In this document: piece by piece, positions 1-6,563 of the stretch
Layout of the letters: each line of letters opens with the position of its first letter
Numbering within the stretch: the stretch's first letter is position 1
Assembly (NCBI GenBank): GCA_007134165.1
Contig: SLLJ01000065.1
Span: 1-11,674 of the forward strand
Direction: 5' to 3'
Origin: Nitriliruptoraceae bacterium
GTDB taxonomy: Bacteria > Actinomycetota > Nitriliruptoria > Nitriliruptorales > Nitriliruptoraceae
DNA length: 11,674 bases
The notes under the pieces: model-generated
Told to the model about the DNA's origin: nothing
Databases searched by the model: none
Seen by the model: only the letters and a program-made list of their open reading frames with translations
Translations under genes and position numbers: made by a program

Positions 1-65
1 CCGGGGAGCGCGGCCGGGAAGCGCGGCCGGGGAGCGCGGCCGGGGAGCGCGGCCGGGGAGCGGGG
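1..65. repeat. 13-bp GC-rich tandem repeat, five copies
   Basis: Five head-to-tail copies of the 13-mer CCGGGGAGCGCGG lie at 1-13, 14-26, 27-39, 40-52 and 53-65. Copy 2 has one change (GGGA to GGAA region) and copy 5 has one change (CGCGG to CGGGG). The pattern then decays into GC-rich sequence up to about 80. The array may continue left of the window. It lies downstream of the acyl-CoA synthetase stop codon and is not coding in any frame I would support. The 13-bp period is not a multiple of three, which also argues against coding. Its function is unknown; slippage-prone minisatellite DNA is the simplest reading. Confidence 0.85.
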
Positions 66-82
66 CCGGGCCCGGGGGGTGC

Positions 83-100
83 GTCGGAGCCGGCGCCGAC
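83..100 (-). terminator. Weak hairpin just after the acyl-CoA synthetase stop
   Basis: GTCGG at 83-87 pairs with CCGAC at 96-100, with a mismatch (A88/G95) and then GC-rich inner sequence. The hairpin abuts the stop codon of the minus-strand gene. There is no T-run. The stem is short and imperfect, so the terminator call is weak. Confidence 0.25.
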
Positions 101-1621
101 TCAGCGGCCGAGCAGTGTCGGCCAGCCGCGCAGGGTCGGCTTGTCGATCTTGCCGACCGGGTTGCGCGGCAGCTCCTCCACGATCGTGATGCTGACCGGG
201 ACCTTGACCCGCGTCAGGTGCTGCTGGCAGTGGGCCCGCAACTGCTCCTCGGTGACCGACGAGTCCGGGTAGCACACGACGTAGGCGACCGGCACCTCGC
301 CCATGACCTCGTCGGGACGTCCGACGACCGCGACCTCGAGCACGCCGTCGACCTCGGCGAGGGTGGCCTCGATCTCCTTGGGGTAGAGGTTCTCGCCTCC
401 CCGGATGATCAGGTCCTTGATGCGGTCCACGATCGTGAGGTAACCGTCCTCGTCGAGCACGCCGACATCCCCGGTGTGCAGCCAGCCGTCGCGGATGGTC
501 GCGGCGGTCTCCTCGGGCCGGTTGAGGTAGCCCTGCATCACCGTCGGACCGGCGATCACGACCTCGCCGCGGGCACCGGGCGGGAGCAGTTCCTCGTCGA
601 GGGACATGATCGCGATGCGCTGGCCCTCGATGGCCGGGCCGACCGTGCCGAGCTTGCGCACCCCATCGACCGGGTTGACCGCCGAGGCGCAGGTGGCCTC
701 GGTCAGCCCGTAGCCCTCGACCATCACGAACCCGAAGCGCTGCTCGGCCCGGGCCAGCAGCTCGGCCGATACGGGTGCCGCGCCGCAGATCGCATAGCGC
801 AGCGAGGAGGTGTCGGGGATGACCTCCTCGGGCAGGGCGGCGAGCAGCGCGAAGATCGCGGGCACCCCGGAGAAGTAGGTGGGTCGCACCTGCTCGAGGC
901 GGGCCAGGAAAGGTTCGGGGGCGAAGCGGCCCATGATCGTGACCTGCGCGCCCACCGCCAACGGGGTGAGCACGCTGACCAGCAGCGCGTTGACGTGGAA
1001 CAGGGGCAGGATCAGCAGGCAGTGGTCGTCCTCACCGAGCTGCAGCCGCCGGGTCATCTGCTCGGTCATGGCCACGAGGTTGGCGTGGCTGAGCATCACG
1101 CCCTTGGGGCGTCCGGTCGAGCCGCTGGTGTAGATCAGCAGGGCGATGTCGTCGATCGCCGCCTCGCCGCTGGGGACCGGGGGCAGTGCCGCCGGTGACT
1201 CAGACGTCGAGGTGGCCGCGTCAACGGCCGTGCTGCGCAGCCCCAGGCGCACCGCGAGGTCGTCGACCGCGATCGAGGGCAGCCCACCGTCCGGCGCCTC
1301 GGCACCGAGGTTGACGATCAGCCGGGCTCGAGAGTCACCGAGCTGGTAGTCGGCCTCGGTGGCGGTGAACGCCGGGTTGATCGGCGTGGCGGTCGCGCCC
1401 AGCCGCCAGGCGGCCAGGATCGTGAGCACCAACTCCACCCGGTTGGGCAGCATCACCGCGACGACGTCGCCGGGCCCGATGCCGTGCTGCCGCAGCAGTC
1501 CCGCCATCGCCTCGACCCGGTCCGCCAGCTCGGCGTAGGTCAGCTCGACCTCGTCGTCGCGCACCGCCGGCTGCTCGGCGAGGTCTGCGGGCTGGTTCCA
1601 CGGCAGGTACCGGATCGTCAT
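101..1621 (-). CDS. AMP-dependent acyl-CoA synthetase (fatty-acid-CoA ligase-like)
   Basis: Class I adenylate-forming enzyme, expected to activate a carboxylic acid with ATP to an acyl-AMP and transfer it to CoA in the cytoplasm. The 506-residue length is normal for the family. Core motifs appear in order: P-loop YTSGSTGRPKG (164-174), YGLTEAT (304-310), WLHTGD (380-385), and the hinge DRIKDLIIRGGENLYPKEIE (399-418). The C-terminal PRNPVGK motif places the catalytic lysine at about 491. I chose the ATG at 1621 because GGAGG lies 6-7 nt upstream and the conserved N-terminus starts there. The frame stays open to 1756, but that extension is Arg/Pro-rich and would overlap the divergent epimerase. 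The motifs do not fix the substrate; medium- or long-chain fatty acids are the default guess, aromatic acids an alternative. The gene is divergent from the epimerase across 103 bp. Confidence 0.93.
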   Translation of the reverse strand: MTIRYLPWNQPADLAEQPAVRDDEVELTYAELADRVEAMAGLLRQHGIGPGDVVAVMLPNRVELVLTILAAWRLGATATPINPAFTATEADYQLGDSRARLIVNLGAEAPDGGLPSIAVDDLAVRLGLRSTAVDAATSTSESPAALPPVPSGEAAIDDIALLIYTSGSTGRPKGVMLSHANLVAMTEQMTRRLQLGEDDHCLLILPLFHVNALLVSVLTPLAVGAQVTIMGRFAPEPFLARLEQVRPTYFSGVPAIFALLAALPEEVIPDTSSLRYAICGAAPVSAELLARAEQRFGFVMVEGYGLTEATCASAVNPVDGVRKLGTVGPAIEGQRIAIMSLDEELLPPGARGEVVIAGPTVMQGYLNRPEETAATIRDGWLHTGDVGVLDEDGYLTIVDRIKDLIIRGGENLYPKEIEATLAEVDGVLEVAVVGRPDEVMGEVPVAYVVCYPDSSVTEEQLRAHCQQHLTRVKVPVSITIVEELPRNPVGKIDKPTLRGWPTLLGR

Positions 1622-1691
1622 CGCGCCCTCCGCGCTGGTCGGCGTCGCGCACCGTAGTCGTACGCACCGGCCGCCCGGCGTCCTCCGGGTA

Positions 1692-1702
1692 GGTTGGCAA
1701 CC
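1692..1702. promoter_or_regulatory. Small palindrome in the divergent acyl-CoA synthetase/epimerase gap
   Basis: GGTTG-G-CAACC is a perfect 11-bp inverted repeat in the 103-bp gap (1622-1724) between two divergent genes. A TANNNT-type hexamer, TAGGTT, overlaps its left side on the plus strand, but no convincing -35 was found. It could be an operator shared by both genes. The arms are only 5 bp, so chance is a real possibility. Confidence 0.25.
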
Positions 1703-1724
1703 GACGTCGAGGTTCAGGATCAGC

Positions 1725-2609
1725 GTGCGGGTCGTGGTCACCGGAGGCAACGGCAAGGTCGGTGGGGGTGCGGTGCGGGCGCTGATCGCGGCGGGTCACG
1801 ACGTGCTCGCCTCCGACCTTCAGCCAGGGGTTCACGAACGTGGTCTGCCGGGGGAGCCGGCGTACTGGCAGGCCGAGCTCTCCGATGCTGGCTCCGTGCA
1901 TGCGCTGGTCCGGGGCGCTGACGCGGTCGTGCACGCCGCGGCGATCCCCGACCCGCTGCAGGCGCCGCCACACGTGGTGTTTCAGAACAACGTGGTTGCG
2001 ACCTTCAACGTCGTCGAGGCGTGTGTCCGTTCGGAGGTGGTTCGGCTGGTCTACATCTCGAGCGAGTCGGTGATCGGGTCGTTCTTCCCCGAGCGACCTT
2101 TCGTCGCCGACTACGCACCGATCGACGAAGACCATCCGGTGCGTCCCCAGGACCCCTATGCGCTGTCCAAGCACTTCGGCGAGCAGCTTTGCGATGCGGC
2201 CGTGGCGCGTAGCGACCTGGCCTGCCTGTCCCTGCGGCCGAGCTGGGTCCAGCACGCCGGCACCTACGCCCGCAACCTCGGCCCGCTGGTGCGCGACCCG
2301 ACCTCCGAGGCCTCGCCGAGCTTCTGGAGCTACGTCGACCTCGACGACCTGTCCGACGCGATCGTGCTCGCGGTCGGCTCGGACCTGCCAGGGCACGAGG
2401 TCGTGTACGTCACGGCGGCGGACAATGCGGGCGGTCGGCCGCTGCGCGAACTGATCCGCGCCGTCCACGGCGAGGTGGTGGAGATCCGCCACCTCGACCG
2501 CGAGGATGCGTCGGGAACCTCGATCGCAAAGGCCCGGCGACTGCTCGGCTACGCGCCGACGCGTTCATGGCGTGACCACCTCGATGACGAGGGTCGACCA
2601 CGCGCCTGA
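1725..2609 (+). CDS. NAD-dependent epimerase/dehydratase family protein (extended SDR)
   Basis: Rossmann-fold oxidoreductase/epimerase of the extended short-chain dehydrogenase type, 294 residues. The nucleotide-binding loop TGGNGKVG is at 6-13. Asp31 after the second strand suggests NAD rather than NADP. SSES at 112-115 supplies the catalytic Ser, and the YALSK motif (145-149) supplies Tyr145 and Lys149. The C-terminal region has the usual variable substrate domain with an RPSW segment (171-174) and ends in a KARRLLGY-type helix (269-276), typical of nucleotide-sugar epimerase-like proteins. The start is GTG at 1725, set by the Rossmann strand MRVVVTGG beginning at once; AGGA lies about 8 nt upstream. 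The protease follows 35 bp downstream on the same strand, so a two-gene transcript is likely. The substrate is unknown. Confidence 0.9.
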   Translation: MRVVVTGGNGKVGGGAVRALIAAGHDVLASDLQPGVHERGLPGEPAYWQAELSDAGSVHALVRGADAVVHAAAIPDPLQAPPHVVFQNNVVATFNVVEACVRSEVVRLVYISSESVIGSFFPERPFVADYAPIDEDHPVRPQDPYALSKHFGEQLCDAAVARSDLACLSLRPSWVQHAGTYARNLGPLVRDPTSEASPSFWSYVDLDDLSDAIVLAVGSDLPGHEVVYVTAADNAGGRPLRELIRAVHGEVVEIRHLDREDASGTSIAKARRLLGYAPTRSWRDHLDDEGRPRA

Positions 2610-2644
2610 ACACGTCGGACACGTTGCCTCATCGAGTTGCGTGC

Positions 2645-3430
2645 ATGCGCCAACCGCCGCTGCGATCGCCGACCGCCCCCTGGATCGCGTTGGGCGGCAC
2701 GGTGGCCTGGACGTGGGCTTGGTTGGGAGCTGCGGTGCTCACCGGTCGGCCGTGGCTGGCGTTCCCGACGGTGCTGCTCACGGTCACGGGACTGCTCGGG
2801 CCGGTGATCGTTCCGTCGGTGGTGATCGCCCGCGGAGCCTGGCACGAGCCCCTGTTGGTGTTCTGGCGCCGCTGCCTCGATCCGCGCACCCTGCCGCCGA
2901 GGTGGTGGGTGGTGACGACCGCGATCGTGGCGTTGCTGGTGATCGGCACGGCGGCGCTGTCTCCGACCGTGAGCCTGCAGCTGGGCGGTGGGCCGGCGTT
3001 GTTCCTGCTCGTCGGGATGCTGGCCGGTGCCGCCGAGGAGCCCGGCTGGCGGGGCTACGGGCTCACCGCGCTGCAGGAGCGGATGCCGGCTCTGACGGCG
3101 GCGCTGGTGGTCGGCGGGTTCTGGGTCGCGTGGCACCTGCCGCTGTTCTGGCTCGAGGGCACCTACCAGGCGACGCTCGGGATCGGCACCGCGAGGTTCT
3201 GGGGGTTCCACCTCGCGCTGCTGGCCGGGTCACCGATCTACGCCTGGCTGCTCAACGCTTCGGGTGGGGTCGTGTTCAGCATCGTGTGGTTCCACGCCGC
3301 CGGCAACCTCGCCCGCGAGGCGCTGCTGGCCGGTGCCGACGTCGGCGTGGAGGTGGCGGTCGAGGCCACGATCGCGGTGGTACTCGTCGCGATCGGTTGG
3401 CGGCTGCTGCGCCGGCCGATTCCGCGGTGA
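2645..3430 (+). CDS. CPBP family intramembrane metalloprotease (CAAX/bacteriocin-processing type)
   Basis: Predicted integral membrane protein of 261 residues with about six to eight hydrophobic segments. The Abi/CPBP signature is present: EEPGWRGYGL (131-140, the Glu pair of motif 1), WHLPLFW (163-169, motif 2 His164) and WFHAAGN (215-221, motif 3 with His and Asn). These residues form the presumed metal-dependent active site inside the membrane in the CAAX-prenyl protease 2 (Rce1) relatives. Bacterial members are linked to bacteriocin immunity or processing, but most have unknown substrates. I prefer the ATG at 2645. A TTG at 2624 in the same frame would add seven residues; neither has a strong ribosome-binding site, which fits translation from an upstream gene's transcript. 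It lies 35 bp after the epimerase. Confidence 0.9.
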   Translation: MRQPPLRSPTAPWIALGGTVAWTWAWLGAAVLTGRPWLAFPTVLLTVTGLLGPVIVPSVVIARGAWHEPLLVFWRRCLDPRTLPPRWWVVTTAIVALLVIGTAALSPTVSLQLGGGPALFLLVGMLAGAAEEPGWRGYGLTALQERMPALTAALVVGGFWVAWHLPLFWLEGTYQATLGIGTARFWGFHLALLAGSPIYAWLLNASGGVVFSIVWFHAAGNLAREALLAGADVGVEVAVEATIAVVLVAIGWRLLRRPIPR

Positions 3431-3556
3431 GCTTCGACCTCCAGCGGGTCGGCCTCGGCGGTCGCGGACATCACCGCGAAGGCTGGCGACGGGTTGACGA
3501 TCCACCACGATGTTCCGGTCACGACCGACGTCGCGCAGGTGCGGCGCACGCGGTGA
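3431..3556 (+). pseudogene. Coding-like open segment directly after the protease stop, possible gene remnant
   Basis: The frame of the protease continues beyond its TGA (3428-3430) for 41 more sense codons to a second TGA at 3554-3556. It has strong G/C preference at third positions and a protein-like composition, with stretches such as VADITAKAGDGLTIHHDVPV. There is no ATG or GTG near its left end. It may be the surviving tail of an older gene or a detached C-terminus. It matches no family I recognise, and chance openness in GC-rich DNA cannot be excluded. Confidence 0.2.
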
Positions 3557-3595
3557 GGCGGCACCCGCGCGGGCCACACGGCGGTCTTCGGATCC

Positions 3596-4867
3596 TCAGA
3601 CCCGACCGAAACGTTCCGCCTCGACGTTGAAGCTCTGTACCAGCTCCGTCGGGATCGACGGCTGGGTCCGCGCCAACGCGTCGAGCAGGTCGGCTGGGGT
3701 CACGACCGCGTGGCCGTCGCTGGCTCGTGCACGGTCGAAGGCCGCGGCGGCGGCACGCTGGGCGGCGAGATCGACGTCGCCCGGGGTGAAGCCCTTCGTC
3801 CGCCCCGCGATGTCGACGGGGTCGACGTCGTCCGAGGTGGCGATGGGCAGCAGGGCCTGCTCCCACAACGCCTTGAGCGCCTGAGCGTCGGGCGGCCCGA
3901 TCCCGATCAGAAGATCGAAGCGGCCCGGCCGCATGACCGCGGGGTCGACGGTCGCGACGAAGTTGGTCGCGCACACCAGCAGACGTCCCGGACGACGACG
4001 GAACTCCGGGATCGACTTGAGCAGTTCGTTGACCACGCCGGTGGTCGCCGGGCGTACGTCACGGCTGGGCGCCAACTCCTCGAACTCGTCGATGAACACC
4101 ACCACGTGCTCGAGCCGTCCGAGGTCCTGGAAGGCGTCGCGGACCTCGTTCGCCAGGGATCCTTCGCCGCTGGCGAGCTTGGAGGGCAGGAGTTCGACGA
4201 AGGGCCAGTCCAACCGGCTGGCGATGGCTCGCGCGAACGTCGTCTTGCCGGTGCCCGGGGGGCCGAACAGGATGACGGTCGATGGTGCTCGCATCCCGAC
4301 GCGCATGGCGAGCTCGGGTTCGGCCAGGGGCGCCACGATGCGGGACTCGATCAGGGACTTCTCACGCTCCATACCCGCCACCTCGTCCCACAGGCCGGCG
4401 GAGCACATCTCGCCTCCCCAGCGCTTGACGATGTGGACTTCTTCGGGCTCCAGTGACGGCTTCTTCTGGTAGCGGACCAGGCCCTCCGCCGCGACGAAGC
4501 CGCGGGCCTCCAGGGCGCCGCGTCCAGGGTGGTCGGGGCTGACCAGCGCGCTGATCCGTTGGACCCCCTGCTGCGACAGCGTCGTCTCCAGGTGAGCCAG
4601 CAGCGATGCCCCGATCGGCTCGCCGTGCCAACGCGATGCGACCCCGAAGGCGGTGATCTCCGCGGTCGGCCCGTCGATGCGGGCCAGCACGGTGCCGATG
4701 ACCTCGTCGTCGACCACTGCCGTTGCGCCTACGGCTCCGTGCTGAATGTCGGTGACGATCCGAGCGAGATCCAGCGGTTCACTCTGGGTCGCGAGCGCGG
4801 TCTCCTCGAGGACTCGGAGCGCGCCGCTCAGATCATCGGGGGTGGAGTCCCGGACCAGTGGCGACAT
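3596..4867 (-). CDS. GNAT-like N-terminal domain fused to AAA+ ATPase
   Basis: A 423-residue soluble protein with two parts. Residues about 1-135 have the layout of a GNAT acetyltransferase: VRDSTPDDLSGALRVL-type start, central strands VIGTVLARIDG and ITAFGVAS, then the loop HGEPIGASLLAHLE (81-94) and a C-terminal RGFVAAEGLVRYQK. Residues about 155-405 form one AAA+ module: Walker A GPPGTGKTT (202-210), Walker B VVFIDEFEE (256-264), sensor-1 Asn302 in CATN, candidate Arg-finger segment RPGRFD (313-318), and sensor-2-like GFTPGDVDLA (359-368), closest to the FtsH/Cdc48 class. The ATPase half looks intact. The acetyl-CoA loop is degenerate (Pro84 where Gly is usual). Start ATG at 4867 has GGGGAGA about 9-10 nt upstream. 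Its 3' end converges on the protease gene. The role is unknown; ATP-driven remodelling of a partner is the inference. Confidence 0.88.
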   Translation of the reverse strand: MSPLVRDSTPDDLSGALRVLEETALATQSEPLDLARIVTDIQHGAVGATAVVDDEVIGTVLARIDGPTAEITAFGVASRWHGEPIGASLLAHLETTLSQQGVQRISALVSPDHPGRGALEARGFVAAEGLVRYQKKPSLEPEEVHIVKRWGGEMCSAGLWDEVAGMEREKSLIESRIVAPLAEPELAMRVGMRAPSTVILFGPPGTGKTTFARAIASRLDWPFVELLPSKLASGEGSLANEVRDAFQDLGRLEHVVVFIDEFEELAPSRDVRPATTGVVNELLKSIPEFRRRPGRLLVCATNFVATVDPAVMRPGRFDLLIGIGPPDAQALKALWEQALLPIATSDDVDPVDIAGRTKGFTPGDVDLAAQRAAAAAFDRARASDGHAVVTPADLLDALARTQPSIPTELVQSFNVEAERFGRV

Positions 4868-4893
4868 GGTGCTTGTCTCCCCTACACCCGTGC

Positions 4894-4922
4894 ATTGTCC
4901 CCGATCTGCGGCGGGATGGCAG
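4894..4922 (-). promoter_or_regulatory. Candidate promoter for the GNAT-AAA+ gene
   Basis: On the minus strand CTGCCA (4922-4917) and GACAAT (4899-4894) are separated by 17 nt. Each matches four of six consensus positions of a sigma-70-type -35/-10 pair. Initiation would fall about 20-25 nt before the ATG at 4867, leaving room for the ribosome-binding site. Prediction by eye only. Confidence 0.33.
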
Positions 4923-5153
4923 AGGTGGGTGATGGCCTCTGGTCGCGGTTCGCGTCTGGCCGCGCGGTGGACGGTTCAGCGATGAGGGCAGCCGTGGCCG
5001 CCGGGGTGCCGCCCACGATCGCCGCGAACCTCTCACGAAGACGTCCGGCCTGCTCCGGCACCCCGTCAGCGCGGGCCGGGGTGCTGGCACGCGGGCAGGT
5101 CGAGAGTGTGCCGGGATCGCATTGCTCACGGGAAACCGAGGCGGGGAGACTGA
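4923..5153. other. Gene-free stretch upstream of the GNAT-AAA+ gene
   Basis: About 230 bases in which I see no convincing gene, RNA or repeat. The open frames that cross it are Arg/Pro/Ser-rich in the manner of chance frames in GC-rich DNA. It forms the left half of a roughly 680-bp gene-poor interval; the right half holds the NLA repeat and a coding-like frame. Confidence 0.5.
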
Positions 5154-5171
5154 CCGCCCCACGGCCGGACC

Positions 5172-5216
5172 AACCTCGCCAACCTCGCCAACCTTGCCAA
5201 CCTTGCCAACCTTGCC
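5172..5216 (+). repeat. 9-bp tandem repeat, five copies
   Basis: Five perfect-register copies: AACCTCGCC at 5172-5180 and 5181-5189, then AACCTTGCC at 5190-5198, 5199-5207 and 5208-5216. The only difference is C/T at position 6, a synonymous change (CTC/CTT, Leu) if read as Asn-Leu-Ala. There is no spacer, so it is not a CRISPR. It lies in a gene-poor interval. Expansion by replication slippage is the likely origin. Confidence 0.9.
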
Positions 5217-5526
5217 AGCATCCGCATCCTGACCACCTGCGGCGAACGCGATGCGCTCATCGATGCTCGGACGCGAGCCGCTCCTCCGGGTCGTCGCCCC
5301 CGGGGGCGGGTGCCAAGGTGCCCGTGCCGGGCGTCCCGCATCCACGCCGCGCTGCCGCCACCAGGTCAGGACCCGACAACCTTCCCACGGTGGCAGGTCC
5401 GGTTCCTGCCCAGGGAGGAGCTCGGACACGCGGGCGCGACCTTGCAGCGCTGCGCGGCTGACTCCCGGCGAGTGCTCAAGGCCGCCGGCTGCACGCTCGT
5501 GACGACCCGCCTGGTGTCGGGATTGC

Positions 5527-5544
5527 TCGGCACGATGGTGCCGA
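5527..5544 (-). terminator. Stem-loop directly after the stop of the 5545-6357 gene
   Basis: TCGGCAC (5527-5533) and GTGCCGA (5538-5544) form a perfect 7-bp stem with a 4-nt loop, beginning at the base next to the minus-strand stop codon. No T-run follows, as is common for intrinsic terminators in high-GC actinobacteria. It also lies inside the coding-like plus frame ending at 5579. Confidence 0.5.
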
Positions 5545-6357
5545 TCATGGCTCGGACGCAAGGTCGACCACGTCGGTGAGTTCGAGGTCGTAGACGACCT
5601 GCTCGGTGGTCAACACCGCCCAGGGGCTGCCCTCGTCGAACCAGGTCAGGGCGGTTTCGACGGGCTGGAGCTGCCTGTCGAGCTCCGACCAGTCGGTGAC
5701 CTCGTTGAGCCACAGGGTGCGAGTGGCGTCGTCCTCGCCCTTGAAGCGCATCGACTCGAGCAGCCGCAGCAGGCCGGTGTCCGGGTCGAACCGGGCGACG
5801 AAGGTCTCCTCCTCGGCGTCGAAGGGGACCACCAGCACCGCGGTGTGCTCGTCGATCGACTCCCAGCGCACCCGGGGGTCGGTGACCCAGACCGCGGGCA
5901 TCCACACCGCCTCGGCCCACAGGGCGAGGTTCGCGCCCTGGTCGACGTTGGGGCCCTCGACCACCCCCATGGGCAGCTCGAGGCGGGCGGTGCCGTCCTG
6001 GAACCGTTCGTCGATGGCCAGGATCCGCAGACCGAACCAGGTCGTCTCGATGCGGTGGCGGTAGGCCTGTCCGGTGTCGTGCAGGAACCGCCAGCGCACC
6101 GGCAGGGTGACTCCGGCGATGCGCATCGTGCCCCGGCCGCTGATCACGGCGGTGTCGATGATCGGGACCTGGTCGCCGTAGAGCTCGCGGTAGAAGCGGT
6201 CGACCGGGGCGGGCAGCCCTTCGGGCAGCGGCGTCGTCGCCGGGGCTTGTGCCGGGGGCTCGAGGTCCGCGAACGCACGGGGGGTGACCCGCAGGCCGCC
6301 CCAGCCGAGCAGCGCGAGTCCGGCCAGGACGGCCAGGATGATCAGCAGTATTCTCAT
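5545..6357 (-). CDS. Conserved membrane-anchored protein of unknown function (DUF6544/DUF6920-like)
   Basis: A 270-residue protein. Residues 1-21 form a hydrophobic N-terminal helix (MRILLIILAVLAGLALLGWG) that acts as a membrane anchor or uncleaved signal. The remainder is a soluble, strand-rich domain that I expect outside the membrane. Recognisable blocks are LPAPVDRFYRELYGD (48-62), a GRGTMRIAGVTLPVRWRF stretch (74-91), ALWAEAVWMPAVWVTDPRVR (145-164), and ETFVARFDPDTGLLRLLESM (184-203) followed by WLNEVTDW. These resemble actinobacterial proteins of the DUF6544/DUF6920 kind by memory; the family number needs a profile search. No catalytic motif is evident. The ATG at 6357 is chosen because AGGAGA lies about 8 nt upstream and the signal helix begins there; the frame upstream is Arg/Pro-rich. 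It is divergent from the PPOX gene across 206 bp. Confidence 0.82.
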   Translation of the reverse strand: MRILLIILAVLAGLALLGWGGLRVTPRAFADLEPPAQAPATTPLPEGLPAPVDRFYRELYGDQVPIIDTAVISGRGTMRIAGVTLPVRWRFLHDTGQAYRHRIETTWFGLRILAIDERFQDGTARLELPMGVVEGPNVDQGANLALWAEAVWMPAVWVTDPRVRWESIDEHTAVLVVPFDAEEETFVARFDPDTGLLRLLESMRFKGEDDATRTLWLNEVTDWSELDRQLQPVETALTWFDEGSPWAVLTTEQVVYDLELTDVVDLASEP

Positions 6358-6487
6358 GTGGCGGTCTCCTGATGCCAAGCGACGTCGTCGCCTGCGAGGA
6401 GGCGAAACGCCACCTCGGCACCCTACGTGCTGCGGTCGTGGACCGGCAGCCGGCGTCGGTGGTGGACGTGACGGCATGGCGCAGCCC

Positions 6488-6501
6488 CTCGCAGCTGCGA
6501 G
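6488..6501. promoter_or_regulatory. 14-bp perfect palindrome in the divergent gap before the PPOX gene
   Basis: CTCGCAGCTGCGAG is a perfect uninterrupted palindrome, 62 bp before the PPOX start and about 130 bp from the divergent gene's start. The position suits an operator for a dimeric repressor acting on either gene. No regulator gene is adjacent and no clear -35/-10 pair was found nearby. Confidence 0.35.
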
Positions 6502-6563
6502 TTCGGATGGACGGTGGCGGAGCCCGCAGGCAGACTCGGCGGTCCTCGAACGGAGCCCCGATC

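Larger units (their letters stand above)
5154..5579 (+). pseudogene. Start-less coding-like frame with an (NLA)5 repeat, possible relic
   Basis: One plus-strand frame is open from just after a TGA (5151-5153) to a TGA at 5577-5579. Its left end encodes five Asn-Leu-Ala repeats from the tandem DNA repeat at 5172-5216, then SIRILTTCGERDALIDARTR. The middle is Arg/Pro-rich and may be frameshifted. The last 60 or so codons are protein-like, including PRWQVRFLPREELGHAG and RVLKAAGCTLVTTRLVSGLL, with high third-position GC. There is no ATG before 5310. Its end overlaps the 3' end of the next gene by 35 bp, tail to tail. I recognise no family. A decayed gene is the preferred reading; a chance frame remains possible. 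Confidence 0.27.

Noticed and set aside
1..65. 13-bp and 9-bp arrays (also 5172-5216) as CRISPR
   Set aside because: Units are too short and contiguous, there are no spacers, and no cas genes are present.
218..1198. A 326-codon plus-strand open frame antisense to the acyl-CoA synthetase
   Set aside because: It mirrors a gene with all adenylation motifs; the His/Asp/Gly-rich product is a codon-register echo.
1622..1756. N-terminal extension of the acyl-CoA synthetase to an ATG at 1756
   Set aside because: The 45 extra residues have no family likeness and overlap the epimerase start; the internal ATG at 1621 has a good GGAGG.
1335..2492. A 385-codon minus-strand open frame antisense to the epimerase
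   Set aside because: The epimerase has TGGNGKVG and YALSK; this frame crosses two real genes and has no recognisable domain.
2506..3630. A 374-codon plus-strand open frame over the protease gene
   Set aside because: The protease frame carries the EExxxWRGYG, HLP and FHAAGN motifs and the membrane helices; this frame is Arg/Gly-rich without a motif.
4529..5461. A 310-codon plus-strand open frame
   Set aside because: Half of it is antisense to the GNAT-AAA+ gene, and the rest is Pro/Gln/Arg-rich with the 9-bp repeat read as QPRQPCQP-type sequence.
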